The notes beneath the pieces were generated by a model. It worked only from the letters and a program-made list of their open reading frames with translations, did not search any database and was not told the origin of the DNA. Of a stretch of 13,084 bases of DNA, positions 5,382 to 12,089 are shown in pieces; positions within the stretch are counted from its first letter, which is position 1; the number at the start of each line of letters is the position of its first letter. Source of the stretch: Candidatus Phaeomarinibacter sp. (GTDB lineage: Bacteria; Pseudomonadota; Alphaproteobacteria; CGMCC-115125); NCBI GenBank assembly GCA_028279995.1, contig JANQMQ010000560.1:1-13084 (forward strand), in the 5' to 3' direction. The translations under genes were made by a program, and so were the position numbers.

Positions 5382-8047
5382 TCGCCCTCAAAACACCAGC
5401 ATTTGCACGTCCAGTCATCGCCCTTGTCTAGGATCTCCGCGAGCTGTGAGCGGACACTCTTGATGCCCTGGAACTTGCGGGTCCGAGAGGACTTGAGATG
5501 GCGCTTCAGATCCGTAAGCGCCGGTATCTGTTGCTTGCGATTGTTGGCAAGCTGCACGAAGTGGTTGAGGTTCACAGCGATCACACCAGGGGTGCGGCTG
5601 TGGTTGAGCATTTCCCGCCCCTCTGGCCCCTCGTTCAGGTATTCGAAGGTTTCCCAGAACTCACGGACAACCGGGTGATCGGCAGATATTGCGGCTTGCC
5701 GCTGAACGGCCAGTTCGCACATCTGACTGTATATGGCGGCGTGCTGGTGTTCCGTGATGCCAATCAACGGTGCCAGCGCATCAACTGCCGCCATGATAAC
5801 TGCATGGTTCTTCGCCAGGCGCACGCTGCTCAAACCGTCCAGCCGTGCAAAATCATCCTGATAGTGTTTAGAGCGCTCCAGGATTGTAGCGACGGCCTTC
5901 TTCTCGCCGGCGCAGGCCTTCCGTAGGAAAGCGCTCACCATGCCAGTTGGCATTGCCTCAAGGGCTTCGGCGGCGAGCTTCGTTTGTGGCGTATGGCCGG
6001 ACGTATCAAAAGACAAATGCACGATGCGCTGAAGCATGGCTTCACTTGCATCAACGTCCGCATTCTGACTTATAACCAGAGACCCGCGAAACGGTGGTTC
6101 ACGTGTGTCATTGCCGTTGTTCTTGACGCCGGTGGCACGGCTGGCGCGCCCATTGTAGGCGGTCTTTAACTCGTCCCAATCAAACTTCTTACTGTGCGCA
6201 GTATCTTCACCGCGATCACCTTCAATCATGACAACAGGAAGGTTGGCTACTTGTGACATGATACGAGCACGTGCCGCCGGCGTGGACTTGGACGGATCAA
6301 ACCCTTCGTAGTCCGAACGTCCGGCCAGCCTCCATAGGAACTCTATCAGCGTGGACTTACCCGCCCCTGGCGCACCAACGATTTCGAGGAAAGGGAAGCT
6401 CTTTTGCGCGGCCCGGATCTGCTCTGCAAACAAGCTCGCAAACCAAAATGCAACGGCGATCATTCCCTTCTCGCCGAAGCACTCCCAAATGTAGCTCGGC
6501 CATTTGTTGTTGTATTCCTGTTCGTCACCAATATGGAGGTGTACGGACTGGTTCAGGCTCTTGATTGATAAGCGGTCAAGTTCATAAAAATCCTCGTCAT
6601 TCAGCTCAACGGTAACGCCCTGCCGGATAGCGAGGTCGTTAAACACATAGGCTTGGTGTTCGGCGCTGTACCCAATGAAGTCCACTGTCTCCACGGTCTT
6701 GATGCCGTGCAGCTTGTCCTTGAGGAATTGATCAAGCTGTTCCTTCGTGCCTGTGTAGATCGATCCGGCGGCGATACCGAGCAAGCGCTTCTTGAACTCG
6801 GTCGGTGCTGATAATTGCGCGCCAGTGAAGGTGTTCTTCACCGGACGGGCACCATGCGGGAACCGAATGCGTGTGTAGTACCAGCTCTCATCAGTGAGAT
6901 GATTGACTTGGAAGTACAGGAATTCCGGATAGCAATTTGCGATCTCGCTCAGGGTGCCGGCCTGCTTGGCGGCTTCGTCTATCAACTGCCGCTCATCTAG
7001 CCCGGCTGCATGCTCCGACTCTTTGAGGGCTTCATGGGCCTTGTTCCACTTCGCCAGGTCCAGGTCAAAATGGTAAAGACGGTCTCTGAATTCGAAGTTG
7101 AACCAGGTCCGCCCAGTATGGTGATAGCGGATCAGCGCCTTATCTAGTGGTGTCTTCGCTAGATGCAGTTCGCCGCGAAACAAGTAGTTCTTGAGATTGT
7201 CCGGCTCTAGTTCGCCGTCTTTGAAGGCATCGTTGAAGTCGCGCTTCTGACCATTCTTGCCAGGAACGAAGGCCGCAACCACCTGTTCAAATCCTGCGTC
7301 CTGCATGCGTTTCACATGCTTGGTGGCCGCGCGGCGTCCGGCCCGATCGTCGTCCAGCGCCCAAACCCATGTCACCGATTTGTCGGCATGGTCCGAAAGC
7401 CGGATCTCCGGATAGTTGCCTGCGGAGAGTGTGGCGACGGCTTTTACACCAGCGCAATGCAGGCTGGCCGCGTCTATGCAGGCTTCGACCAACCAGACGG
7501 TATCTCCGTCATTGATCTCCACGCCTGGTGGTTGCCACCAAAGCCCTTTGTGCTTGCCGCCGAAGTTCTGCTTGCGGACTGTCCGCCTGCCAATTTCTTC
7601 AATCGCAATGGGCTCAACAAAGCGCTCCATGAAGATGTCGTTAGCGCGGTCAATATCGAAGCGGACGGTGGCGGTTCCGGTGCGGCCAGTGGCGGAGGGG
7701 TTGTAGTAGGCCTCCTGGCGGTAAGCACCGCGTAGCTTCTCAACTGGCAGGCCGCGCGCGTAGGTCATGTAAGCGTCAGCGGTCGCGTTGGGGTCTTCCT
7801 GCGACTTCGGAAAGCGCTTGTTGAAGCCTTCAAACAGATCTTTGTAGAGATCCTTCACCGAGAACTCGGCCCCGCACCGGTTCAGACGCCCACACCGGGC
7901 AGTCCATGGCTTCTCTTTGGATACGTACATCTCGGGCTTGCCGCATGACGGGCACTTGCCCTGGCGTAGATAGTCACCGGCATCCTTCATTCTGTAGTCG
8001 GACTTCAGCCGCTTCAGGATTTCGTTTTGTAGTTCTTGGTTGCGCAC
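5378..8047 (-). CDS. phage primase-helicase
   Basis: This protein would prime and unwind phage DNA during replication. The 889-residue product has a zinc-binding domain (C32-x2-C35 and C52-x5-C58) and a TOPRIM fold with E188 and the D232-D234 pair (LVEACIDAAS, VWALDDDRAG). A long middle region follows, then an ATPase/helicase domain with Walker A GAPGAGKST near residue 556-565. A VVMIEGDRGED stretch downstream is a plausible Walker B. The architecture is that of P4 alpha or T7 gp4-like fusion proteins rather than the P2 gpA rolling-circle initiator. The start is GTG 8045-8047, with GGAAAA a few bases upstream. It lies 21 nt after the upstream gene and overlaps the next gene by four bases. Confidence 0.92.
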   Translation of the reverse strand: MRNQELQNEILKRLKSDYRMKDAGDYLRQGKCPSCGKPEMYVSKEKPWTARCGRLNRCGAEFSVKDLYKDLFEGFNKRFPKSQEDPNATADAYMTYARGLPVEKLRGAYRQEAYYNPSATGRTGTATVRFDIDRANDIFMERFVEPIAIEEIGRRTVRKQNFGGKHKGLWWQPPGVEINDGDTVWLVEACIDAASLHCAGVKAVATLSAGNYPEIRLSDHADKSVTWVWALDDDRAGRRAATKHVKRMQDAGFEQVVAAFVPGKNGQKRDFNDAFKDGELEPDNLKNYLFRGELHLAKTPLDKALIRYHHTGRTWFNFEFRDRLYHFDLDLAKWNKAHEALKESEHAAGLDERQLIDEAAKQAGTLSEIANCYPEFLYFQVNHLTDESWYYTRIRFPHGARPVKNTFTGAQLSAPTEFKKRLLGIAAGSIYTGTKEQLDQFLKDKLHGIKTVETVDFIGYSAEHQAYVFNDLAIRQGVTVELNDEDFYELDRLSIKSLNQSVHLHIGDEQEYNNKWPSYIWECFGEKGMIAVAFWFASLFAEQIRAAQKSFPFLEIVGAPGAGKSTLIEFLWRLAGRSDYEGFDPSKSTPAARARIMSQVANLPVVMIEGDRGEDTAHSKKFDWDELKTAYNGRASRATGVKNNGNDTREPPFRGSLVISQNADVDASEAMLQRIVHLSFDTSGHTPQTKLAAEALEAMPTGMVSAFLRKACAGEKKAVATILERSKHYQDDFARLDGLSSVRLAKNHAVIMAAVDALAPLIGITEHQHAAIYSQMCELAVQRQAAISADHPVVREFWETFEYLNEGPEGREMLNHSRTPGVIAVNLNHFVQLANNRKQQIPALTDLKRHLKSSRTRKFQGIKSVRSQLAEILDKGDDWTCKCWCFEGE

Positions 8048-8068
8048 GGGTTTTCCGGTCTAGGTGGA

Positions 8069-8383
8069 CTAGTCGACGTAGGGAAGGCGCACGTCGACTG
8101 AGCGCTTGGTCGCAACAGGACTGTTGCCAATGCGCCCGGCCTGGGTGATCTGGACAAAGACGATTTCGGTATCTGGATTTTTGGGCGACGGCTTGCGCTG
8201 CTCTTCTGCCAACCCATCCCTGGTTAAAGCTTCAATGATGCGGGTAGGAATGAGCGTCTTGGCGCGCCTGCAGGTGAAGCCCTTCCAGTAGGTGACGACG
8301 TATCCGCCCTTGAGCTGGTCGAAACACGCGGTTGCCTGATGCATCCGCAGTAGCTCAAGAGCGCGTTGGCGGGAGGCGGGCAT
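8069..8383 (-). CDS. hypothetical early phage protein (104 aa)
   Basis: The start ATG (8381-8383) shares one base with the stop of the methyltransferase gene (TAATG), so the two are translationally coupled. The product starts MPASRQRALELLRMHQATAC and later reads TRIIEALTRDGLAEE, which looks like a small winged-helix-type fold, followed by a polar segment. No catalytic motif is seen and the function is not recognised. A strong hairpin covers its last codons just before the primase start. Its position between the methyltransferase and the primase suggests a role in early DNA metabolism or its regulation. Confidence 0.75.
   Translation of the reverse strand: MPASRQRALELLRMHQATACFDQLKGGYVVTYWKGFTCRRAKTLIPTRIIEALTRDGLAEEQRKPSPKNPDTEIVFVQITQAGRIGNSPVATKRSVDVRLPYVD
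8071..8099 (-). promoter_or_regulatory. perfect 9-bp hairpin before the primase gene
   Basis: AGTCGACGT (8071-8079) and ACGTCGACT (8091-8099) are perfect inverted arms around an 11-nt loop. They lie within the final codons of the upstream gene and about 25 nt before the primase start on the minus strand. There is no T tract, so it is not an intrinsic terminator. It could be an mRNA-processing or translation-control element, or a DNA site such as part of a replication origin. Confidence 0.45.
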
Positions 8384-9054
8384 TAGGCCGATACCTCCGG
8401 ATCAAACTTGCCGACTTCATTGCCCCATGCTGACCAGCCGGGGCGGGTCTCGCGGGCGAACAGTTCGACGTAGGGACCGTTAAATAGCGTCTCTATGCGG
8501 TCGTACTGTTCCGGCGGTTTCCGGCTGTGGTCGCGGCGCGGGCTGCGGATGCAGTCATGGGGGGACCACTGGATGAAGTCCCGCACGCTGCGGACGCCTT
8601 CCGGATCATGGCCATCGTCCAGTAGGCCGGCTTCCCATCCTTTGCGGAGTTGTGGGTTGCCGCGTGTTGCGAGAAGGCACGGTTCCAGGTTCTTGCGCGT
8701 GCCATAGCCGCCGCCGAACGCATACTTTCGGGTTTGTGGATTGTACTTGATCCACTCCCAAGCAAGGCCAGAGAAGGTGAACCCCCAAGCCTTCACTACA
8801 CGCATCCAGCATGGCATGAGGGGCCACGTCGCCCACATGAATAAAGCGCAGTCCTTTCCTGCCAGCATGTTTACTGGCAGTGCGCAGATCTCTGGTACGC
8901 CCATCGTGATGTAGTGGCGACTAGCTCCCTTTCCTGTGCCTCGCGCGGACCAGCTCTCATAGGTCCAGGGCGGGTCTGCCAGGATGACTGAGAAGCCACC
9001 GGCGGGGCGTAGTGCTGCAAAGGCCTGCACATCTTTTGGGTTGGGGGTTTGCAT
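8383..9054 (-). CDS. MT-A70 family DNA adenine N6-methyltransferase
   Basis: The 223-residue product carries the DPPW catalytic motif at residues 27-30 (VILADPPWTYESW), followed by the typical MT-A70 order: hYxTMxxxEI-CALPV, a FMWATWPLMPCWMRVVKAWG stretch and an FGGGYGTRKNLEPCLLATRG motif. It should transfer a methyl group to adenine N6 in DNA. No restriction enzyme is nearby, so it is an orphan enzyme, and protecting phage DNA from host restriction is a likely role. The start ATG 9052-9054 lies 12 nt after the preceding gene, and the stop is coupled to the next gene. The recognition sequence cannot be told from the protein. Confidence 0.9.
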   Translation of the reverse strand: MQTPNPKDVQAFAALRPAGGFSVILADPPWTYESWSARGTGKGASRHYITMGVPEICALPVNMLAGKDCALFMWATWPLMPCWMRVVKAWGFTFSGLAWEWIKYNPQTRKYAFGGGYGTRKNLEPCLLATRGNPQLRKGWEAGLLDDGHDPEGVRSVRDFIQWSPHDCIRSPRRDHSRKPPEQYDRIETLFNGPYVELFARETRPGWSAWGNEVGKFDPEVSA

Positions 9055-9066
9055 CGGGCAGCCGCC

Positions 9067-9387
9067 TTACGCTTGGTTGCGCACGATGGCTTCAATTTCG
9101 CGGACGGATACCGCGACACGCTGGCCGTCTACGATCGCAAAAACACAGGTGCTTGTGCTGCGGTCGATATCAATGCGGGTGTCGGAGTCTTTGGCCTCGT
9201 GGTCGGCCACCACCATCGCCGCAATCGTGTCAGCCCGGTCCAGGGTGATGCTTTTGTCTCGAATGAGCGCGCGCTTCACCAGCTCAAATTGCACCTGGCG
9301 ATTGTCGCAGCCGCGCTTGAGATGCCGGTTGAGGGTGACACGGGCGAAGTCGTGAAGGTTCTCGGCGGCATAGCTCGTGGGGTGCAT
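9067..9387 (-). CDS. hypothetical early phage protein (106 aa)
   Basis: ATG 9385-9387 is preceded by AAGGAG with good spacing, a strong start signal. The product opens MHPTSYAAENLHDFARVTLN, has a basic helical middle (RHLKRGCDNRQVQFELVKRA) and a beta-rich C-terminus (TSTCVFAIVDGQRVAVSVRE). No known domain or catalytic motif is recognised. It lies between the Ogr-like activator (15 nt gap) and the methyltransferase (12 nt gap), so it is surely part of the early operon. A nucleic-acid-related role is possible but not supported by any motif. Confidence 0.8.
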   Translation of the reverse strand: MHPTSYAAENLHDFARVTLNRHLKRGCDNRQVQFELVKRALIRDKSITLDRADTIAAMVVADHEAKDSDTRIDIDRSTSTCVFAIVDGQRVAVSVREIEAIVRNQA

Positions 9388-9402
9388 GGTCAGCTCCTTT
9401 GG

Positions 9403-9684
9403 TTAGGCGCGTTTCTTCGGCTCGTTCAGGGAGAGAGCGAGTTGCTTGACGTTGATGTGTTCGGATAGCGGGATGTGCACGGTCGGATCAGGGATGGCGG
9501 ACGGCACCAGAATGCGGACGGGTTCGACTGACGCCACGAACGTGCAGCCGCACTTCTCATTGAGGCATTGGCACGTGATTTCCCGATAGGCGCGCGAGTA
9601 CTCGCGGGTCTTGCGGATGCGGGTTATGTGTCCGCAGTGCGGGCACGGGATCCGCTTGATTGTCGGTTTGTCGCTTACACGCAT
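9403..9684 (-). CDS. ogr: Ogr/Delta-like zinc-finger late-gene activator
   Basis: The 93-residue product has four cysteines at residues 14, 17, 40 and 45. This is exactly the C-x2-C-x22-C-x4-C spacing of the P2 Ogr / P4 Delta family (CPHCGHITRIRKTREYSRAY, then a CLNEKC segment). Ogr proteins bind upstream of P2 late promoters and recruit host RNA polymerase through its alpha subunit to switch on head, tail and lysis genes. A GGAG site lies about 7 nt before ATG 9682-9684, and the first ten bases overlap the end of the Cro-like gene. In P2 itself ogr sits after gene D in the late region. Here it is the second gene of the early operon. Confidence 0.88.
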   Translation of the reverse strand: MRVSDKPTIKRIPCPHCGHITRIRKTREYSRAYREITCQCLNEKCGCTFVASVEPVRILVPSAIPDPTVHIPLSEHINVKQLALSLNEPKKRA

Positions 9685-9926
9685 TGCCTTGCTCCGTATC
9701 CGGACGAAGGAAATGGATGTTGGCCTTTGCTTAGGCGGCTAATGGCTGCCTTCGGTTTGCCGCAGCGATAGGCCGCGCCGACAACCTGGTCGGCATACTT
9801 TTGGGGGAGGGGGTCAGGCCACTGCGACACATGCTGACGCGTGTAACCCAGCGTTTCCGCGAGGGCCGATTGGGTGCCAAACAGGGCGACTGCATGCTCT
9901 TTCAACATGATTACGCCGGTAACCAT
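9675..9926 (-). CDS. Cro-like helix-turn-helix regulator
   Basis: The product (83 residues from ATG 9926, or 77 from ATG 9908) contains AVALFGTQSALAETLGYTRQ followed by HVSQWPDPLPQKYADQVVGA, the helix-turn-helix and C-terminal pattern of small Cro/YdaS-type proteins. It is the first gene of the leftward early operon and diverges from the CI-like gene across 52 nt holding two palindromes. It should bind there to favour the lytic state. The choice between the two starts is open: neither has a good Shine-Dalgarno, and the shorter form begins right at the domain (MLKEHAVALF). The 3' end overlaps the Ogr gene by 10 nt. Confidence 0.82.
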   Translation of the reverse strand: MVTGVIMLKEHAVALFGTQSALAETLGYTRQHVSQWPDPLPQKYADQVVGAAYRCGKPKAAISRLSKGQHPFPSSGYGARQCV

Positions 9927-9939
9927 GATTTACGAACTA

Positions 9940-9954
9940 GTCAATCAAATTGAC
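9940..9954. promoter_or_regulatory. operator-like palindrome 1 (cro-cI intergenic)
   Basis: GTCAATCAAATTGAC has perfect 6-bp arms (GTCAAT/ATTGAC) around CAA. It lies 13 nt from the Cro-like start and shares the half-site GTCAA with the second palindrome. Likely a binding site of the CI-like and/or Cro-like repressor. Confidence 0.7.
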
Positions 9955-9960
9955 CGGAAA

Positions 9961-9976
9961 GTTAAGTATACTTGAC
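9961..9976. promoter_or_regulatory. operator-like palindrome 2, next to cI start
   Basis: GTTAAGTATACTTGAC is a palindrome with one mismatched pair and a perfect AAGTATACTT centre. It ends two bases before the cI-like ATG and contains a TATACT that could be the -10 of that gene. Its centre is about 21-22 bp (two helical turns) from palindrome 1. Repressor binding here would block expression of cI itself, giving autoregulation. The short leader implies a very short or leaderless cI mRNA if transcription starts nearby. Confidence 0.65.
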
Positions 9977-9978
9977 GA

Positions 9979-10371
9979 ATGTTTTCAGAACGCTTGAAAG
10001 AAGCGCGGGTGCGCGCGGGGCTCAGCCAGGCCGAATTGGCAAGAGAAGTTGGCGGTATTTCGCGGGCTGCGGTAAGTGCTCTTGAGGCCGGAACGTCAAA
10101 AGGGCCGCGTCCTGAAAACCTTGCAGCGATGGCAATGGTTTTAGGGGTCGATATCTACTGGTTGGCCACTGGAAAGGCCCAATCTGTGCAGAATTCCGAA
10201 TCACCAAGTGATTCGACAGGGCCAAATCCGGGTGCGGATGTTCTGATGCTGGCGGAGCTGATCGAGCTGTTTCAGTCGGTCGATGGGTACAAGGACAGGC
10301 GGCGTTTTCTGGACTCGGTGCGCGCGCTCATAGAGCAGCCGACCGGACAAGAAGCAGGACAACAAGCCTAG
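9979..10371 (+). CDS. CI-like phage repressor, short form without peptidase domain
   Basis: The 130-residue product starts MFSERLKEARVRAGLSQAEL and has a clear HTH_3 domain at about residues 5-60 (LAREVGGISRAAVSALEAG, then a VLGVDIYWLATGK end). A polar linker and a short helical C-terminus (LMLAELIELFQSVDGYKDRR) follow, probably for dimerisation. No S24 autocleavage domain is present, so induction is unlikely to use direct RecA-driven self-cleavage. It resembles the short P2 C-type repressors. The gene diverges from the Cro-like gene and probably shares its transcript with the membrane protein gene starting 46 nt later. Confidence 0.87.
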   Translation: MFSERLKEARVRAGLSQAELAREVGGISRAAVSALEAGTSKGPRPENLAAMAMVLGVDIYWLATGKAQSVQNSESPSDSTGPNPGADVLMLAELIELFQSVDGYKDRRRFLDSVRALIEQPTGQEAGQQA

Positions 10372-10417
10372 GATTGGTGTCAACCATTGTTGGCGCTCCA
10401 CGGGTGTAGGGGGGGCT

Positions 10418-11119
10418 ATGGCCATCACAATTGCGACGTGGACGATCTCTGTACTCCTGGTGCTTTTCGCCATCGCCCAGATCACCGTTGGCCAATACTT
10501 TGGCGTATTGGTGCTGGTGGCGGCGGCGGTGCTGATCAGCCCCCCAGGCACCAAGCGGTTTCTGCCGGGTCTGGCCAACGACACCAAGGCGCGCACGCTT
10601 ATGGCGTGGGCCGGCATCGCACTGCTGGTAGTTTTCTATCTGGCAGGCCCAAGAGGTACAGCGCCTGCGGAAGACAATGAGCGGCTGACACTGGATGAGT
10701 TGGCAGGTGAGCCTGAAGGGGCTGCCGCCCATGAGGGTGGTGAGCCTGCGTCCCCTGAGGCGGCATCCAAACCAGCGGAATCGTATGATGCCGACTTTCC
10801 GCAGCGTACACGCGAGCGGGCAAAGGCACTCTGGGAGGAGCTAAAGGCTGCGCGGTACGATCCACAATTCCACCAGTTTGGATATGGCCGTGGTGGTCCC
10901 TTCGGTGATTGGGAGATCCGTCGCAAGGCACTCGATAGTGAGTGGGTTGAGTATGTGCGTACTGTGCCGCGTGCCGGGTACAAGGACGCGGTGCTCGGCT
11001 CTGCCATTTACTGGATGTTTTCAGTGGGCCAAGACTGGTACCGCACCGCTGGACAGGGTGACGATGACACGGCGGCACTGGCCGGGGTCATTGAGTTTGA
11101 GTTGAGCCGTAATCCTTAG
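10418..11119 (+). CDS. membrane protein of unknown function in lysogeny unit
   Basis: The 233-residue product has three hydrophobic segments: about residues 8-25, 28-41 and 61-77 (LMAWAGIALLVVFYLAG). An Ala/Glu/Pro-rich linker (about 80-125) follows, then a soluble domain rich in aromatic residues (FHQFGYGRGGPFGDWEIRRK, later SAIYWMFSVGQDWYRT). No enzyme family is recognised. A GGGGGGG tract just before ATG 10418 serves as ribosome site. The gene follows the CI-like repressor on the same strand, so it is probably expressed in the lysogen, and superinfection exclusion or another conversion function is plausible. Its last codons run into a remnant of the gene D 3' end on the other strand, so its C-terminus may have been reshaped by that rearrangement. 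Confidence 0.75.
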   Translation: MAITIATWTISVLLVLFAIAQITVGQYFGVLVLVAAAVLISPPGTKRFLPGLANDTKARTLMAWAGIALLVVFYLAGPRGTAPAEDNERLTLDELAGEPEGAAAHEGGEPASPEAASKPAESYDADFPQRTRERAKALWEELKAARYDPQFHQFGYGRGGPFGDWEIRRKALDSEWVEYVRTVPRAGYKDAVLGSAIYWMFSVGQDWYRTAGQGDDDTAALAGVIEFELSRNP

Positions 11120-11200
11120 CTCGTGTCTTTAGCTGCGCAGCGGTCGTGAAGCCGCTACCATTCAGCGTATGTGTGACCGTTTCGCGGATCCAGGCTGTCC
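11110..11200 (-). pseudogene. remnant of a gene D 3' end (duplicate)
   Basis: This segment aligns without gaps to 12091-12181, the 3' end of gene D. By my count 51 of 60 bases are identical between 11131-11190 and 12112-12171, and most differences fall at third codon positions. In the matching frame it reads AWIRETVTHTLNGSGFTTAA against AWICGTVTHTLNASGFTTAA in gpD. The D stop codon TAG is changed to TAC at 11109-11111. Homology fades at about 11200, just before the cargo gene stop at 11203. It is a leftover of another D allele, not a simple recent duplication. Confidence 0.85.
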
Positions 11201-11202
11201 GT

Positions 11203-11835
11203 TCAGTTCTTCGACGCTCGAAAAACGTTTGTGACAGCAATACTTATCATACCAATAGCCATGGTTCCCATCAAACCCATGAACCATTGGCTTAGACCGT
11301 ACAGTCGATCAATCTCTTGTCGTGTGGCAGCTAAGTCTTCGGTTGCGTTTTGCTTGTAAGCATCAACATCGCGACGGAGTATCGGTATGGACATGGCGCG
11401 TTCGGGATTTGCCGTAATGGCAGTTTCGATTGTCGTCAAAATCTCTAGATCTTCCCTAATGGAAGACATCTGATTGTCAATCTTCTCGAATTTTAGTGCG
11501 GAAGCGGCTTCATCTGGAATTTCTGAGAGGTGATTGAGAGAGCTTTCGATCTCTTCAAGTTTCAATTTTACCGAGACAAGTTCACCTTCAATTTGGGCGA
11601 CACTACGCTCGAGCAAAAATTGGTCGGATGGGTAGCTTTCATTAAAGCGACTTAACTCGACATTGGATATGTACACCCCGGTTGCTGCGAAAGTTAATGC
11701 TGTGGATCCAGCGGCAAGAGCCAATAGCGAGAAACCTCCTTCTTTGATTCCATGCAGCAAAATGCTCCCTAAACTAGGCTCAGATTCAGTAGCGTTCCCG
11801 GCTATTTGCTTTTTTTCTGTCTCTTCGTTTGGCAT
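11203..11835 (-). CDS. two-membrane-segment coiled-coil protein, moron cargo
   Basis: From ATG 11835, preceded by GGGGGC, the product is 210 residues. Alternative in-frame starts at ATG 11868 and TTG 11919 lack ribosome sites. It has a polar N-terminus, a membrane segment at about 35-57 (FSLLALAAGSTALTFAATGV), a charged region with coiled-coil character at about 74-135, and a second membrane segment at about 184-205 (FMGLMGTMAIGMISIAVTNV). The region between the two segments would face one side of the inner membrane. The gene is visibly richer in A/T than its phage neighbours and is framed by gene D and a D 3' remnant, so it looks foreign. No family is recognised. Lysogenic conversion, exclusion or defence is an inference from position and topology. 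Confidence 0.75.
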   Translation of the reverse strand: MPNEETEKKQIAGNATESEPSLGSILLHGIKEGGFSLLALAAGSTALTFAATGVYISNVELSRFNESYPSDQFLLERSVAQIEGELVSVKLKLEEIESSLNHLSEIPDEAASALKFEKIDNQMSSIREDLEILTTIETAITANPERAMSIPILRRDVDAYKQNATEDLAATRQEIDRLYGLSQWFMGLMGTMAIGMISIAVTNVFRASKN

Positions 11836-12089
11836 CTCTAGCCCCCAATATAAAAAATCTTGCTTCATATAGAGCGTATCACGAACAAACATCGCTGCTA
11901 AACCAGATTGAATAGGCAAGTCGCATTCACAATCTTACGCTTGTTTGCAGGTGATGAATGAAGGCCGACTTTGTCTGATCACCTATATTGTCCATCCGAT
12001 GCTCAATCGGAGCCTTTCATTTGAGCATATGATGGAGAAGCTTAGTATGAATGATCAGCACGGCACACTGTTGCCCGAGAGTCCGGAGT
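11836..12089. other. intergenic region between gene D and the cargo gene, with inverted repeats
   Basis: This 254-nt A/T-rich stretch holds two symmetric elements. GGTGAT (11950-11955) matches ATCACC (11978-11983), and ATGCTCAA (11999-12006) matches TTGAGCAT (12021-12028), perfect with a 14-nt loop. The region must contain the promoter of the cargo gene and, if present, the end of the late tail transcript. I cannot point to a certain -35/-10 pair. A plus-strand frame at 11945-12130 looks non-coding. Confidence 0.45.

Noticed and set aside
7316..7735. 139-codon plus-strand frame inside the primase gene
   Set aside because: Antisense shadow of a strongly supported primase-helicase coding region. 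Such frames are common in GC-rich genes.
9049..9468. 139-codon plus-strand frame opposite the 106-residue gene and Ogr gene
   Set aside because: The opposite strand has good ribosome sites, operon spacing and a recognisable Ogr zinc finger. This frame has none of these.
11836..11919. longer N-terminus of the cargo protein from TTG 11919 or ATG 11868
   Set aside because: Neither has a ribosome site, while ATG 11835 follows a G-rich site at good distance. The extra residues look untypical.
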